A stretch of DNA of 50,809 nucleotides from Acrocarpospora pleiomorpha (GTDB lineage: Bacteria; Actinomycetota; Actinomycetes; Streptosporangiales; Streptosporangiaceae). Location: assembly GCF_009687885.1 (NCBI RefSeq), contig NZ_BLAF01000042.1, forward strand, positions 115,608 to 166,416, written 5' to 3'. The notes under the pieces are model-generated. The model was not told the DNA's origin. It was given only the letters and a program-made list of their open reading frames with translations, and ran no database searches. Below, in pieces: positions 1-9,411 of this stretch (positions within the stretch are counted from its first letter, which is position 1; each line of letters opens with the position of its first letter). Position numbers and translations under genes: made by a program.

Positions 1-298
1 CGACCCCGTCATCCCCGTGGTCGCTCGTATGAAGCGGCAGCTTGATCCCCGGGTTCTCCCACCCACCCACTCTTCATTTCTTACCGGGACTTCCGCTCCG
101 CCTCCCGGAACCGTGGACTCCGCCTTACAGGGCCGTGGGCTACTCCGGAGGCGTTCCCGGGGGCCTCCGGAGGTGTGATTGAACCCGAGGGTGAGGGCCG
201 CTCCAGGGCATGAGCCGCTCCGGGATTTCCGCCCACCCCGGGACTCCCTCGGACAAACCACGGGCCACTGTCCCCACAGGCCGTGGGCCGTTCCCCTG
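1..298. other. gene-free left edge
   Basis: I see no convincing coding frame here. The stretch is GC-rich with short inverted repeats, such as the palindrome CCTCCGGAGG near 162-173. It lies downstream of the leftward FAD oxidase gene, so it may hold that gene's 3' untranslated region. No clear hairpin with a T tract was found. Confidence 0.5.
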
Positions 299-1618
299 CT
301 ATCGCAAGACCGGGAAATTGCCGCGAAACACGTTATGCGGATCACGACTACGCTTCAGCTCCCGCAGCCGGAGCAGCGTGGCTTCCGGGAAAGCCTTGGA
401 CGCATCCTCACCAGGAGCCAGGCACATATACGGCTTACTCCCGCTGACGTACCCATCAAACGCATCCGCCATCTCCCCCATCTTGGCCCCGACAGCCCTC
501 CTGGCCTCGGCATCCGACGGAACTCCGAACATGGACAACAGAAAGGGCTCGATCAAGGGCGGAACCACGCCCCCATCAGCCCGATCCACAGCCACAGCTC
601 CGCCGAGTTGGCGGAGTTGCAGGGCAGTCAGTGGCTCCATGGATTTGGCGTTGGCAAGCAGGAGCTGGCCCACGGTGTCGTCCAGGACGGTGAGGAGTTC
701 GCTGCGCCACAACCCAGGACTCGGCTCAATGGGTTCAGCGCAAATACCACCCAACTCCTCCACCGGCATAACACCACGGTTATCCGAGACCACCCCCTCA
801 ACCGCCTCGAAGCGACTCAGCAACCTCTGCGCCTCCTCAGCCTCGCCCAAGAACGTCACCTCGACAGCAACCGACGGCGCGGCATCGGGCGGCTGGAGCA
901 GACTGAACCAGACCGTCAGGTCCTCAGGAGCCGTAGCCGTGACCTCACGATAGGCATCCAGAACATAGGAAGCCCGATCAGCCGCCCACACCATCCGCCC
1001 GCCGTACAACTTCGGCGCGGGCTGAAGGTCGAACTCAATCGCGGTGACGACGGCGAAGTCACCGCCACCCCCACGCAGCGCCCAGAACAGATCAGGATCG
1101 GTCTCCGGCGTCACCCTGATCGGCAGCCCATCAGCGTCCACGGCGTCGAAAGCCCGGACGGTGTTCGCGGCGAAGCCGTACTTGCGGCTGAACCAGCCGA
1201 TACCCCCGCTCAGCACGGCGCTGAGCGCGCCGACCGTGGCAGAGCTGCCGACCAGACCGGTCAGCCCATGCGGACTGGCCAACCTCAGAACCTGATCCCA
1301 GGTCGCCCCCGCGCCAACCCGAGCCGTACGCGTCACAGGATCGACCGCCACGTCATTCAACCGGTCGGTCCGCAGCAGGATCACCCCGTCCACGTCCCCG
1401 CTGGGCCGGTGCCCGCCTCGCTGCGCGGTGACGGTCAACCGCTCCTGCCGCGCATACGTCACCAGGGTGGCCACGTCGTCGGCGTCATAGGCCTCCACCA
1501 CCGCCAGCACCCACTGATCGATCGCCCGGTTCCACGGCTTCCTGGCCTCGTCAAAACATTCATCACCACGCAACACCACGCGGCCTTTGATCGTTTGGCG
1601 CAGATCATTCAAGGTCAT
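299..1618 (-). CDS. FAD-linked oxidoreductase, berberine-bridge-enzyme type
   Basis: This 439-residue protein has a PCMH-type FAD-binding domain in its first half. The motif RGGH at residues 67-70 gives His70, the position that carries covalent FAD in the BBE family. A second FAD-contact stretch, SGGIGWFSRKYG, spans about 137-148. The C-terminus has the BBE-like ending DPHNVFRGNFPV, which folds back on the flavin in this family. The second covalent Cys of bicovalent members is not evident. The start at ATG 1618 follows a GGAG-like site. The natural substrate (sugar, alkaloid, polyketide) cannot be read from sequence. It lies downstream of topA on the same strand with a 266-bp gap, so co-transcription is uncertain. 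Confidence 0.88.
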   Translation of the reverse strand: MTLNDLRQTIKGRVVLRGDECFDEARKPWNRAIDQWVLAVVEAYDADDVATLVTYARQERLTVTAQRGGHRPSGDVDGVILLRTDRLNDVAVDPVTRTARVGAGATWDQVLRLASPHGLTGLVGSSATVGALSAVLSGGIGWFSRKYGFAANTVRAFDAVDADGLPIRVTPETDPDLFWALRGGGGDFAVVTAIEFDLQPAPKLYGGRMVWAADRASYVLDAYREVTATAPEDLTVWFSLLQPPDAAPSVAVEVTFLGEAEEAQRLLSRFEAVEGVVSDNRGVMPVEELGGICAEPIEPSPGLWRSELLTVLDDTVGQLLLANAKSMEPLTALQLRQLGGAVAVDRADGGVVPPLIEPFLLSMFGVPSDAEARRAVGAKMGEMADAFDGYVSGSKPYMCLAPGEDASKAFPEATLLRLRELKRSRDPHNVFRGNFPVLR

Positions 1619-1884
1619 GCCGGCTCCAACGGGTCGGATAGCGGGTTCCTACCCCGACGACCCTAGACACCGCCTCCGACAGAACCGCCCCGCCTATCCG
1701 CAGGTCAACGCCACCCTAACCACCAGGCAACCCCAACCCACAAAAACCATCAACCACCCGAGAACCCACAAAGACCCCCCGACACCCCAACCCCATAGCC
1801 CGAAATATCAGCAAATACCAACCCCTCAAAAAGTCAGGGCCCGCAGCCACCAACGGCCACGAGCCCAGACCCACCCAGCAAAAA

Positions 1885-4545
1885 CTATTTCTTCGTCGCC
1901 GCCGGCCGCGCCCGCGTGGCCCGCTTCGGCTTGGGCGCAGGCTCCCGCGCCCGCCGCTCCGCCAGCAACTCCGCCGCCCGCGCGATCGTGATCTCCTCCA
2001 CCGTGTCCCCCTTACGCAAGGACGCGTTGGTAACCCCATCCGTCACGTACGGCCCGAACCGCCCGTCCTTCACCACAACCGGCTTATTCGAGTTGGGATC
2101 ATCCCCAAGCTCCCGCAACGGCGGCGCCGCGGCCCGCCCACGCCCCCGCGGCTTCGGCTGCGCGAACAACGCCTTGGCCTGCTCGATCGTCACCGTCAGC
2201 AGCTCCTCCTCCGCCGCCAACGACCGAGAATCAGTCCCCTTCTTGATGTACGGCCCGAACTGCCCGTTATACGCCACGACCTCTTCGCCATCGATCTCCC
2301 CAACCACCCGGGGAATCGTCAGCAACATCAGCGCGTCCTCAAGCGTGATCTCCTGCAGATCCATCGACTTGAACAGCGAACTGATCCGCGGCTTGGGAAC
2401 ATCCGCCTTCTTCGTCCGCTTCTTGGCCCCATCCGCGGCAGGCACCGGCTCCGGCAGCACCTCCGTGACATACGGCCCGTACTTCCCGTCCCGCGCCTGG
2501 ATCACAAACCCGGTCTCCGGGTCCTTGCCCAGCTCACGCGTCGTGCTCGGCCGCGCGAACAGCTCCTCGGCCTTCTCCGCCGTGAGCTCGTCCGGCGTCA
2601 TGTCCTCCGGCACATTGACCCGAGCCCCATCCCGATCCAGATAGGGCCCGAACCGCCCCACCCGGATCACGATGTCGCTCCCCCGGATCGGGAACGAGCT
2701 GATCTCCTTGGCGTCGATGTCGCCAAGATCGCTGACCATCTCCTTGAGGCCCTCGTCCCCTTCGCCCTCGCCGAAGTAGAAGCGCCGCAACTCCGGCACC
2801 CGCTCCGCCCGATCATTGGCGATGTCGTCGAGCACCTTCTCCATCTCGGCCGTGAAGTCGTAGTCGACCAGATTCCCGAAATGCTGCTCAAGCAGGTTGT
2901 TCACCGCGAACGCCAGGAACGACGGCACCAGCGCCGTGCCCTTCTTGAACACATACCCACGATCCAGGATCGTTCCGATGATCGACGCATACGTCGAGGG
3001 CCGCCCGATCTCCCGATCTTCCAGCTCCTTGACCAGCGACGCCTCGGTGTATCGCGCGGGCGGCTTGGTCGCGTGACCGGCCACGTTGAGCTCCAGCGCG
3101 GTCAGCGCGTCCCCTTCGGCCAGGTTCGGCAGCCGCTTCTCGGAGTCGTCCCGATCCGTGGACGGATCATCGGCCCCCTCCACGTACGCCTTGAGGAACC
3201 CGTGGAACGTGATCGTCCGCCCAGTGGCGCTGAACTCGGCCTCCTCCCGATCGGCGAGGACCTTCACCGACACCGACTCGCCCACCGCGTCCTTCATCTG
3301 CGAAGCCACGGTCCGCTGCCAGATCAGCTCGTACAGCCGGAACATGTCCCCGGAGAGCCCGGTCTCGCCGGGCGTGCGGAATTCCTCCCCGGATGGCCGG
3401 ATCGCCTCGTGCGCCTCCTGAGCGTTCTTGACCTTGCTCGCGTACACCCGCGGCTTGTCCGGCACATACGCCGAGCCGTACAACTTGACCGCCTGACTCC
3501 GCGCCGCCGCCACCGCGGTCTCCGACAGCGTGATGCTGTCGGTTCGCATGTAGGTGATGAAGCCGTTCTCATACAGCTTCTGCGCCACCTGCATCGTGTA
3601 CTTCGCGGAGAACCCCAGCTTCCGGCTGGCCTCCTGCTGCAATGTGGTCGTCCGGAACGGCGCGTACGGCTTCCGCGTGTACGGCTTGCGCTCAACCGAC
3701 CGCACCGCGTACGACGCCCCGGCCAGACGCCCCGCCAGCGAGGTCGCCGCCGCTTCGTCCAGATGCAGCACATCGCCGTTCTTCAGCTGCCCGGTGGAGG
3801 CGAAGTCACGCCCCTGCGCGACCCGCTTACCGGCCACACCGGTCAACGTCGCGCCGAACCGGCTCGGGTCGTCGGCCTTGCGGCCGGTGTCGAAGACGGC
3901 GGCCAGATCCCAGTAGGCCGCCGACGTGAACGCCATCCGGTCGCGTTCCCGCTCGACCACGAGCCGGGTCGCGACCGACTGCACTCGCCCGGCCGACAGC
4001 CGGGGCTTGACCTTCTTCCACAGGACCGGGCTGACCTCGTATCCGTACAAACGGTCGAGAATTCGCCGGGTTTCCTGGGCGTCGACAAGCCGCAGGTCCA
4101 GGTCACGCGGGTTGGAGACCGCGTCCTGGATCGCCTGCGGCGTGATCTCGTGGAACACCATGCGGTGCACCGGGACCTTGGGCTTGAGCACCTCGCGCAG
4201 GTGCCACGCGATGGCCTCGCCCTCGCGGTCCTCGTCCGTCGCGAGGTAAAGCTCGTCGGCGTCCTTGAGGAGCGCCCGGAGCTTCGTCACCTGGGACTTC
4301 TTGTCCGGATTCACGACGTACAGCGGCTCGAAATCGTGGTCGACGTTCACGCCGAGTTTGGCCCACGACTCTCCCCTGTATTTTTCCGGGATGTCGTCGG
4401 CCTTGCCTGGCAGGTCACGGATGTGACCGATGCTGGATTCCACGATGTAGCCGCGCCCGAGGTACCCAGCGATCGTCTTCGCCTTCGCCGGCGACTCGAC
4501 GATCACCAGGCGGGTTCCGCCGGCGTTGCCGTTGTTGGCTGGCAC
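1885..4545 (-). CDS. topA: DNA topoisomerase I (type IA)
   Basis: This 886-residue enzyme relaxes negatively supercoiled DNA through a transient 5'-phosphotyrosine bond. The N-terminal TOPRIM domain carries the acidic cluster TDEDREGE at about 103-110. The catalytic tyrosine is Tyr332 in GFITYMRTDS. The C-terminus has four repeats built around (F/Y)GPY instead of the cysteine zinc fingers of the E. coli enzyme, followed by a Lys/Arg/Ala-rich tail, as is usual in actinobacteria. The start is GTG 4545 with a GAGG site upstream. In many actinomycetes tmk and a DNA polymerase III subunit gene follow topA; here an FAD oxidase follows instead. Confidence 0.98.
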   Translation of the reverse strand: MPANNGNAGGTRLVIVESPAKAKTIAGYLGRGYIVESSIGHIRDLPGKADDIPEKYRGESWAKLGVNVDHDFEPLYVVNPDKKSQVTKLRALLKDADELYLATDEDREGEAIAWHLREVLKPKVPVHRMVFHEITPQAIQDAVSNPRDLDLRLVDAQETRRILDRLYGYEVSPVLWKKVKPRLSAGRVQSVATRLVVERERDRMAFTSAAYWDLAAVFDTGRKADDPSRFGATLTGVAGKRVAQGRDFASTGQLKNGDVLHLDEAAATSLAGRLAGASYAVRSVERKPYTRKPYAPFRTTTLQQEASRKLGFSAKYTMQVAQKLYENGFITYMRTDSITLSETAVAAARSQAVKLYGSAYVPDKPRVYASKVKNAQEAHEAIRPSGEEFRTPGETGLSGDMFRLYELIWQRTVASQMKDAVGESVSVKVLADREEAEFSATGRTITFHGFLKAYVEGADDPSTDRDDSEKRLPNLAEGDALTALELNVAGHATKPPARYTEASLVKELEDREIGRPSTYASIIGTILDRGYVFKKGTALVPSFLAFAVNNLLEQHFGNLVDYDFTAEMEKVLDDIANDRAERVPELRRFYFGEGEGDEGLKEMVSDLGDIDAKEISSFPIRGSDIVIRVGRFGPYLDRDGARVNVPEDMTPDELTAEKAEELFARPSTTRELGKDPETGFVIQARDGKYGPYVTEVLPEPVPAADGAKKRTKKADVPKPRISSLFKSMDLQEITLEDALMLLTIPRVVGEIDGEEVVAYNGQFGPYIKKGTDSRSLAAEEELLTVTIEQAKALFAQPKPRGRGRAAAPPLRELGDDPNSNKPVVVKDGRFGPYVTDGVTNASLRKGDTVEEITIARAAELLAERRAREPAPKPKRATRARPAATKK

Positions 4546-4750
4546 GCTGCTACCTACCTCGCTGTTCGCTGTCGTATCCCCGTACTTACCGGAGTCGTGG
4601 CTCTGCCGACTCCGTTTCGACGGTAACCCGTCTCCGGTAGTCCTACCCCCACGGGCTACCCGGATCGGTCACCGCCTGGACCCGTCTCTCCACGAGGACG
4701 CAGAATAGAGCCCAAGAGGTTCCACCGTCCCAACGGGAGACTAATCGCAG
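4546..4750. promoter_or_regulatory. divergent intergenic region topA / DUF5703
   Basis: This 205-bp gap separates two divergently read genes and must hold the promoters of both. I see GC-rich inverted segments near 4600-4660 but no hexamer pair I would assert. Supercoiling-controlled topA promoters are known in actinomycetes, but nothing here proves it. Confidence 0.4.
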
Positions 4751-4936
4751 ATGCAGGAGTACTCCTACATGGATCTGTACTTGCCGCGCGGAACATCACG
4801 CGAAACCGCTCGCCAGGTACTGACCGAGCATGCGGAGTACGGGCATTGGGAACTGGACCGGCTGCGACTGTATCCCGACGGTAGCCGACGCGTACGCCTA
4901 CGGCGAAAGATCATACGTGTCGCCCGAACCATGTGA
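4751..4936 (+). CDS. DUF5703 family small protein
   Basis: This 61-residue basic protein contains the family-typical block HAEYGHWELDRLRLYPDGS followed by RRVRLRRKIIR. The DUF5703 family is small, widespread in actinomycetes and of unknown function. A GGGAG site lies about 11 nt upstream of the ATG. It is divergent from topA and convergent with the chaplin gene, with a strong hairpin between the two stops. Confidence 0.85.
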   Translation: MQEYSYMDLYLPRGTSRETARQVLTEHAEYGHWELDRLRLYPDGSRRVRLRRKIIRVARTM

Positions 4937-4970
4937 TCGTCCCAAGTCACGCCAGTTCCGCGCGAAAAAG

Positions 4971-5011
4971 GCTTTGCCCGTCCCGGGCCGCGCCCCCGGA
5001 ACGGGCAAAGC
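4971..5011. terminator. bidirectional hairpin terminator
   Basis: The arms GCTTTGCCCGT and ACGGGCAAAGC form an 11-bp stem that continues after one mismatch through CCGG/CCGG, with a short GC loop. It lies between the convergent DUF5703 and chaplin stops. A run of A precedes it on the plus strand (T on the minus strand), which suits termination of the leftward chaplin transcript. Confidence 0.8.
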
Positions 5012-5099
5012 TTCTCTGCTCCCATCCGCTGGATGCGGGGAGCGTCTGTGGTCACCCGGATAAGGGTGAGAAAACCGTTACCTTCGACCGACGGCCTTG

Positions 5100-7052
5100 T
5101 TACCTCCGGCCGAGACGAAAGCGACGGGTGGACGCGAAGAGCGCCGCCGAGGCGGCGAACATCGCGCCGAGCAGCAGGGCCGCCAGCGAGCCCGCGTTCA
5201 TCCCGGTCACGCCGACCGGCTGGGCGGCGCTCATCAGGCCGAGCCCACCGACCGGCAGCGCACCGGCCGCCTGGCCGAGCGAGCTCGCCACCGGCAGCGA
5301 ACCGGCCAGATCGCTCACCGGAGCGAGCGGGTTCGCGGCCGCGGTAGCCGTACGGGACGGGCCCGTGGGAGCAGCCGGAACGGCGGGAGAGCCGGGCAGA
5401 CCAGGCAGGCCGGGCAGCGCGGGCAGGCCGAGCATGCTCGGCAGGTCACCCACGACCGGCAGCGCGGGCAGGCCCGCGGCGCTCATCTTCTGCGTGAAGT
5501 TGCCCACGTCCTTGACCCCCGCCAGCGCCGGGACCGACGGCAGACCGGGCAGCATGCCCCCCGCCTGGCTGGCGTTGACCTTGCCCCAGCTCCTGGTCCA
5601 GTACGCGTAGCCCTCGTCCACGGCCGACTGGGCCACCGCGGCCGGGCCGACCCGCGAGCCGCCCAGGCAGCCCGCGGCGGCGTCGCCCAGGACGGCGACC
5701 GCGTTGCCGCAGGCGTTGATCGGAGCCGTGATCGGCGCCACGACCTGGTTCCCGGCCAGCACCCCGGACTTCCCGTCGGTACGGTTACCACCGCCGCCAG
5801 GCCCGCCGTCGGCGGAGACCAGGCCCTTGCAGTGCGCCTCGGAGGCGCCCAGCGCGGCCACCGCGTTGCCGCAGGCGTTGATCGGAGCCGTGATCGGCGC
5901 CACGACCTGGTTGCCCGCCAGCACGCCCGAGCGCCCCGACGTGGTGTTGCCCCCGGCGCCCTTGCCGCCGTTCTTGACCGACGAGCCCCCGATGCAGCCC
6001 GCGAAGGCCTCCCCCGCGATGGCCACGGCGTTGCCGCAGACGTTGATGGGCGCGGTGATCGGCGCGACCACCTGGTTCCCGGCCAGCACCCCGGACTTCC
6101 CGTCCGTACGGTTGCCACCGGCGGCCGTGCCCGGCACGGAGTTCTGCACGTCGGTGCCGCCCTTGCAGCCCGAGATGGCGCCGCCGACGGAGTTGCCGCA
6201 CAGGTTGATCGGCAGGCTGACCGGCGCGATCACCTGGTTGCCGCTGCCGACCCCGAACCGCCCGTCGGTGTCGTTCCCGGTCGAACCCGCGGCGGTGTGG
6301 TAACGAGGTCTGGGCTTGCCCGGCTTGCCGGTGTTGGTCACCGACGAGCCGCCCTTGCAGCCCGAGAACGCCTCACCGAAGATCGCGACGGTGTTCCCGC
6401 AGATGTTGATCGGACCGCTGATCGGCGCGATGACCTGGTTGCCGCCGAGCGCGGACGACCGCCCCGATGTGGTGTTGCCGCCCGGCCCGACCCCGGTGTT
6501 CTTGACCGACGAGCCGCCCTTGCACCCGGCGACGGCGTTCCCGAAGATCGCGATGGCGTTGCCGCAGGCGTTGACGGGCGCGCTGATCGGCGCCGTGATC
6601 TGGTTGCCGCCGAGCAGGCTGTGGTCGCCGTTGGTGGTGTTGCCACCGGCGCCGCCCTGGCCGGAGTTCTTGACCGACGAGCCGCCCAAGCAGCCCGCGT
6701 CGGAGCCGCCGAACAGCGACACCGCGTTGCCACAGGCGTTGACCGGCGCGCTGATCGGCGCGTTCACCTGGTTGCCGCCGAGCACGCTGCCGTTACCTGA
6801 GGTCTTGCCGGGAATACCCTTAGTGGTGTTCTCGACGGAAGCGCCGCCCTTCGACCCGGCGGTCGCGTCGCCGGCCACGCCGACCGCGTTTCCGCTGATG
6901 TCGATCGGCAGGGAGATGGGCAGGTTGACCTGGTTGCCGCCACCGACAGAGTTGGTGCCGGAGGTGTCGGCGATAGCCGTACCGCTGCCGAGGGCCATGA
7001 CGCCGGCCGCGAGCAGCGCGGCGGGGGCTGAGCCCTTCGCCCACGTTCGCAT
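5100..7052 (-). CDS. long chaplin-repeat surface protein
   Basis: This 650-residue secreted protein starts with a signal peptide (basic MRTWAKGS, then an Ala-rich core, cleavage near GTAIAD). Eight chaplin-type repeats follow, each with the pattern GNQV-x-APIxxPxNxCGNxV and a second Cys about 13-15 residues later. The first repeat lacks both cysteines. Chaplins are amyloid-forming hydrophobic proteins that coat aerial hyphae and spores. A Pro/Ala/Leu-rich spacer leads to a C-terminal membrane segment and a basic RRFRLGRR tail, the layout of long, wall-anchored chaplins. A canonical LAxTG sortase motif is not present; only GVTG precedes the membrane segment. The start at 7052 is chosen because AGGAG sits 8 nt upstream and the signal peptide begins there. 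The frame is open farther upstream. Confidence 0.92.
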   Translation of the reverse strand: MRTWAKGSAPAALLAAGVMALGSGTAIADTSGTNSVGGGNQVNLPISLPIDISGNAVGVAGDATAGSKGGASVENTTKGIPGKTSGNGSVLGGNQVNAPISAPVNACGNAVSLFGGSDAGCLGGSSVKNSGQGGAGGNTTNGDHSLLGGNQITAPISAPVNACGNAIAIFGNAVAGCKGGSSVKNTGVGPGGNTTSGRSSALGGNQVIAPISGPINICGNTVAIFGEAFSGCKGGSSVTNTGKPGKPRPRYHTAAGSTGNDTDGRFGVGSGNQVIAPVSLPINLCGNSVGGAISGCKGGTDVQNSVPGTAAGGNRTDGKSGVLAGNQVVAPITAPINVCGNAVAIAGEAFAGCIGGSSVKNGGKGAGGNTTSGRSGVLAGNQVVAPITAPINACGNAVAALGASEAHCKGLVSADGGPGGGGNRTDGKSGVLAGNQVVAPITAPINACGNAVAVLGDAAAGCLGGSRVGPAAVAQSAVDEGYAYWTRSWGKVNASQAGGMLPGLPSVPALAGVKDVGNFTQKMSAAGLPALPVVGDLPSMLGLPALPGLPGLPGSPAVPAAPTGPSRTATAAANPLAPVSDLAGSLPVASSLGQAAGALPVGGLGLMSAAQPVGVTGMNAGSLAALLLGAMFAASAALFASTRRFRLGRR

Positions 7053-7245
7053 GATGAATGCTCCTAGTGGTTCTTCTTGGGGGTTACCTGACAGCTCGCG
7101 AGAGATGTCCCAGGCCGGAGGGCATGGCACGTCGCGAGGGTGGTGGAATTTCCGCGTCACCCGCGTCGGAGCGGCTCGACGGAGATGTCGAAGGGCACGC
7201 TCCGCCACCGGTCGCTCTGGACGAGGGACCGGTATGGAGGCGGGG

Positions 7246-7803
7246 TCAGTCAGGAGAGAAGGAAGGATCGTCCGCCGCAGTGCGGACGACAGGGGGCACG
7301 AGCGCCGCCAGTGGGGCGGGCGAGTGCGTGAGCCGCGGGTCGGCGAAGGACCTCGCGACATCCCCGAACAGAATCAAGCCACCGCTGCTCTGGGGAATCA
7401 GACCGTTCCCCGGGGTGTGGTCAGCGGTGGACGGATCGGGCAGGACGGGCGTGGACTGGCTGGTCAGCCCGTCGACGTTCCGACCCGCCATCGCCTCGGC
7501 GTTGTCCGAGGCATGGATGCCGCCGCCCGTGGGGAAACCGCCGGTGTGCGACACCGACCCGGAGACGACAGCTGAGGGCGCCGTCTCGGCCACGGCCGAA
7601 GCCGTGCCGAAGACACCGAAGATCACGCCGACCAGCCATCCGACGGCGATCAGACCGCCGATGACCAGCAGACGAGCAAGCCGGGAGTCGGCCGCGAACC
7701 GCGCCATCCGATCGTCCCGGGCAGGACGGCGGTCGGCCGCGGGCACGCACAGGTCAGCGGAGGGCGAAACGGCCCCCTGCTGAAACCCCGGCGTGCGTGC
7801 CAC
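7246..7803 (-). CDS. single-pass membrane protein of unknown function
   Basis: This 185-residue protein has a basic N-terminal stretch of about 45 residues. A membrane segment follows at about 46-72 (LLVIGGLIAVGWLVGVIFGV...). The remaining ~110 residues are Gly/Ser/Pro-rich and probably extracytoplasmic. The GTG start at 7803 follows a GGGAGG site. It is encoded upstream of the chaplin gene on the same strand with a 193-bp gap, so a role in envelope or aerial growth is possible but unproven. I do not recognise a family. Confidence 0.65.
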   Translation of the reverse strand: MARTPGFQQGAVSPSADLCVPAADRRPARDDRMARFAADSRLARLLVIGGLIAVGWLVGVIFGVFGTASAVAETAPSAVVSGSVSHTGGFPTGGGIHASDNAEAMAGRNVDGLTSQSTPVLPDPSTADHTPGNGLIPQSSGGLILFGDVARSFADPRLTHSPAPLAALVPPVVRTAADDPSFSPD

Positions 7804-7897
7804 GCGACCTCCCGAACTCCGTCGAGCCGCCCGATGCGGATCAACCCCTCAACGGAGCGTTACGTTAGCACCACCCACCGTCAACGCAACGGCTTTC

Positions 7898-9193
7898 TCA
7901 GCAGTAATCGAGGAACCGGTCAAGAACTCGGACCCCAAACTTGAGCGAATCCACCGGAACTCTCTCGTCAATGCCATGGAACATCCCCGAGAAGTCCAAG
8001 TCCGGCGGCAACATCAGCGGCGCGAACCCGAACCCGCGCAGCCCCAGCCGGCTGAACGCCTTCAGATCCGTCCCCCCCGACAGCGTGTACGGCACCGCCT
8101 TGGCCCAGGGATCCTCCGCCCGCAGCGCATCCGACATTGCCGTGACCAGCCGCCCCTCGAAGGCCGTCTCGACCGCGACATCGTGGTACACGTGCTCCCG
8201 CTGGATGTTCGGCCCGAGCAGCTCGTCGAGGGTTTCGAAGAACTCCTCCTCGAACCCCGGCAGGAATCGCCCGTCCACATGCCCGATCGCCGTCTGCGGG
8301 ATCACGTTCGCCTTGTATCCGGCGTCGAGCATGGTCGGATTCGCGGTGTTTCGCAGCGTCGCCCCGACCATCCGGGCCAGCGGCCCCAGCTTGGCGACGG
8401 CCTGTTCCGCGTCCTCGGCCTTGATCTCGATGTCGAATGCTTCGCGGAAGAAGGACTGGACCGTGGGCGTGAGCCGTACCGGCCATTCGTAGCGCCCCAG
8501 CCGCCCGATCGCCTCGGCCAGCTCAGTGACCGCGTTCTCACTGTTCAGCATGGATCCATGCCCCGCACGACCGGTAGCGGTCAGCTTCATCCAGGCGATG
8601 CCCTTCTCGGCCGCCTCGATGAGATAGACCCGCTGCCGCTCCCCAACGGTCACACTGAACCCACCGACCTCACCGATCGCCTCGGTGCACCCCTCGAAGA
8701 CATCCGCGTGCTTCTCGACCAGCCACTGCGCCCCGTAACGCCCGCCCGCCTCCTCATCAGCGGTGAACACGAGCACGACATCCCGCGGCGGCCGACGCTT
8801 CTCGCTGAGCCGCTTCCTGACAACCGCCAGGATCATGGCATCCATGTCCTTCATATCGACGGCCCCGCGCCCCCACACGCACCCGTCGACGATCTCCCCG
8901 CTCAGCGGATGCACCCGCCAGTCGCCTGGATCGAAGGGCACCACATCCAGATGCCCGTGCAGCACCAGCGCGTCCCGCGTCGGATCCTCCCCCGCGATCC
9001 GGGCCACCACATTGGCCCGCCCCCGATCACTCTCCAGAATCCGCGCCTCCACCCCCACCTCGGCGAGCTTCTCCGCCACATACTCCGCGGCGACCCGCTC
9101 CCCCGGCCCCGCATTGTCCCCCGCGTTGCGCGTATCGATCCGGATCAGATCGCCGCACAGGCCTGCAACTTCATCTTCACCAAGGCCGGCCAT
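7898..9193 (-). CDS. M20/M25/M40 family metallopeptidase
   Basis: This 431-residue protein has the di-zinc M20 fold. His81-x-Asp83 sits in LHGHLDVVP, the bridging Asp113 in GRGAVDMKD, and catalytic Glu147-Glu148 in TADEEAGG. A late His is in MFHGIDERV. The family includes dipeptidases, ArgE/DapE-like deacylases and carboxypeptidases; the substrate is not predictable here. The ATG at 9193 is preferred because GGAGG lies 7 nt upstream. The frame continues to about 9325, but that extension is Arg-rich and lacks conserved sequence. The gene ends just before the tRNA-Leu region and reads away from it. Confidence 0.93.
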   Translation of the reverse strand: MAGLGEDEVAGLCGDLIRIDTRNAGDNAGPGERVAAEYVAEKLAEVGVEARILESDRGRANVVARIAGEDPTRDALVLHGHLDVVPFDPGDWRVHPLSGEIVDGCVWGRGAVDMKDMDAMILAVVRKRLSEKRRPPRDVVLVFTADEEAGGRYGAQWLVEKHADVFEGCTEAIGEVGGFSVTVGERQRVYLIEAAEKGIAWMKLTATGRAGHGSMLNSENAVTELAEAIGRLGRYEWPVRLTPTVQSFFREAFDIEIKAEDAEQAVAKLGPLARMVGATLRNTANPTMLDAGYKANVIPQTAIGHVDGRFLPGFEEEFFETLDELLGPNIQREHVYHDVAVETAFEGRLVTAMSDALRAEDPWAKAVPYTLSGGTDLKAFSRLGLRGFGFAPLMLPPDLDFSGMFHGIDERVPVDSLKFGVRVLDRFLDYC

Positions 9194-9325
9194 CCTGTTT
9201 CCTCCAGAGTCGGTACGGCTTGCGCCTCCCATCCTGGCCGATCGGATAGCGGGATGAACCACAGGCCCGCGAGTGCTAACCTTTAACAGCCGACGCGGGA
9301 TGACGGTCCCGCGTGCAGGCACCAC

Positions 9326-9411
9326 GTCCGGGTGGCGGAATAGGCAGACGCGCTAGCTTGAGGTGCTAGTGCCCAGTGATGGGCATGGGGGTTCAAGTCC
9401 CCCCTCGGACA
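9326..9411 (+). tRNA. tRNA-Leu (anticodon GAG)
   Basis: The acceptor stem GTCCGGG pairs with CTCGGAC (one G-T). The anticodon stem CTAGC/GCTAG encloses loop TTGAGGT, giving anticodon GAG at 9360-9362. A long variable arm TGCCCAGTGATGGGCA and the T-arm GGGGGTTCAAGTCCCCC are typical of tRNA-Leu. CCA is not encoded. The 3' half overlaps the end of the serine recombinase frame on the other strand, which marks it as a probable integration target. Confidence 0.97.

Noticed and set aside
179..1666. Long rightward open frames opposite the FAD oxidase gene
   Set aside because: They are the complement of a well-supported oxidase gene, are rich in Arg/Pro/His and show no domain; they result from high GC content.
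5097..6800. Rightward frame of 567 codons opposite the chaplin gene
   Set aside because: Its Arg/Ala/Gly/Asp repeats mirror the DNA repeats of the chaplin gene on the other strand; no start site or domain is present.
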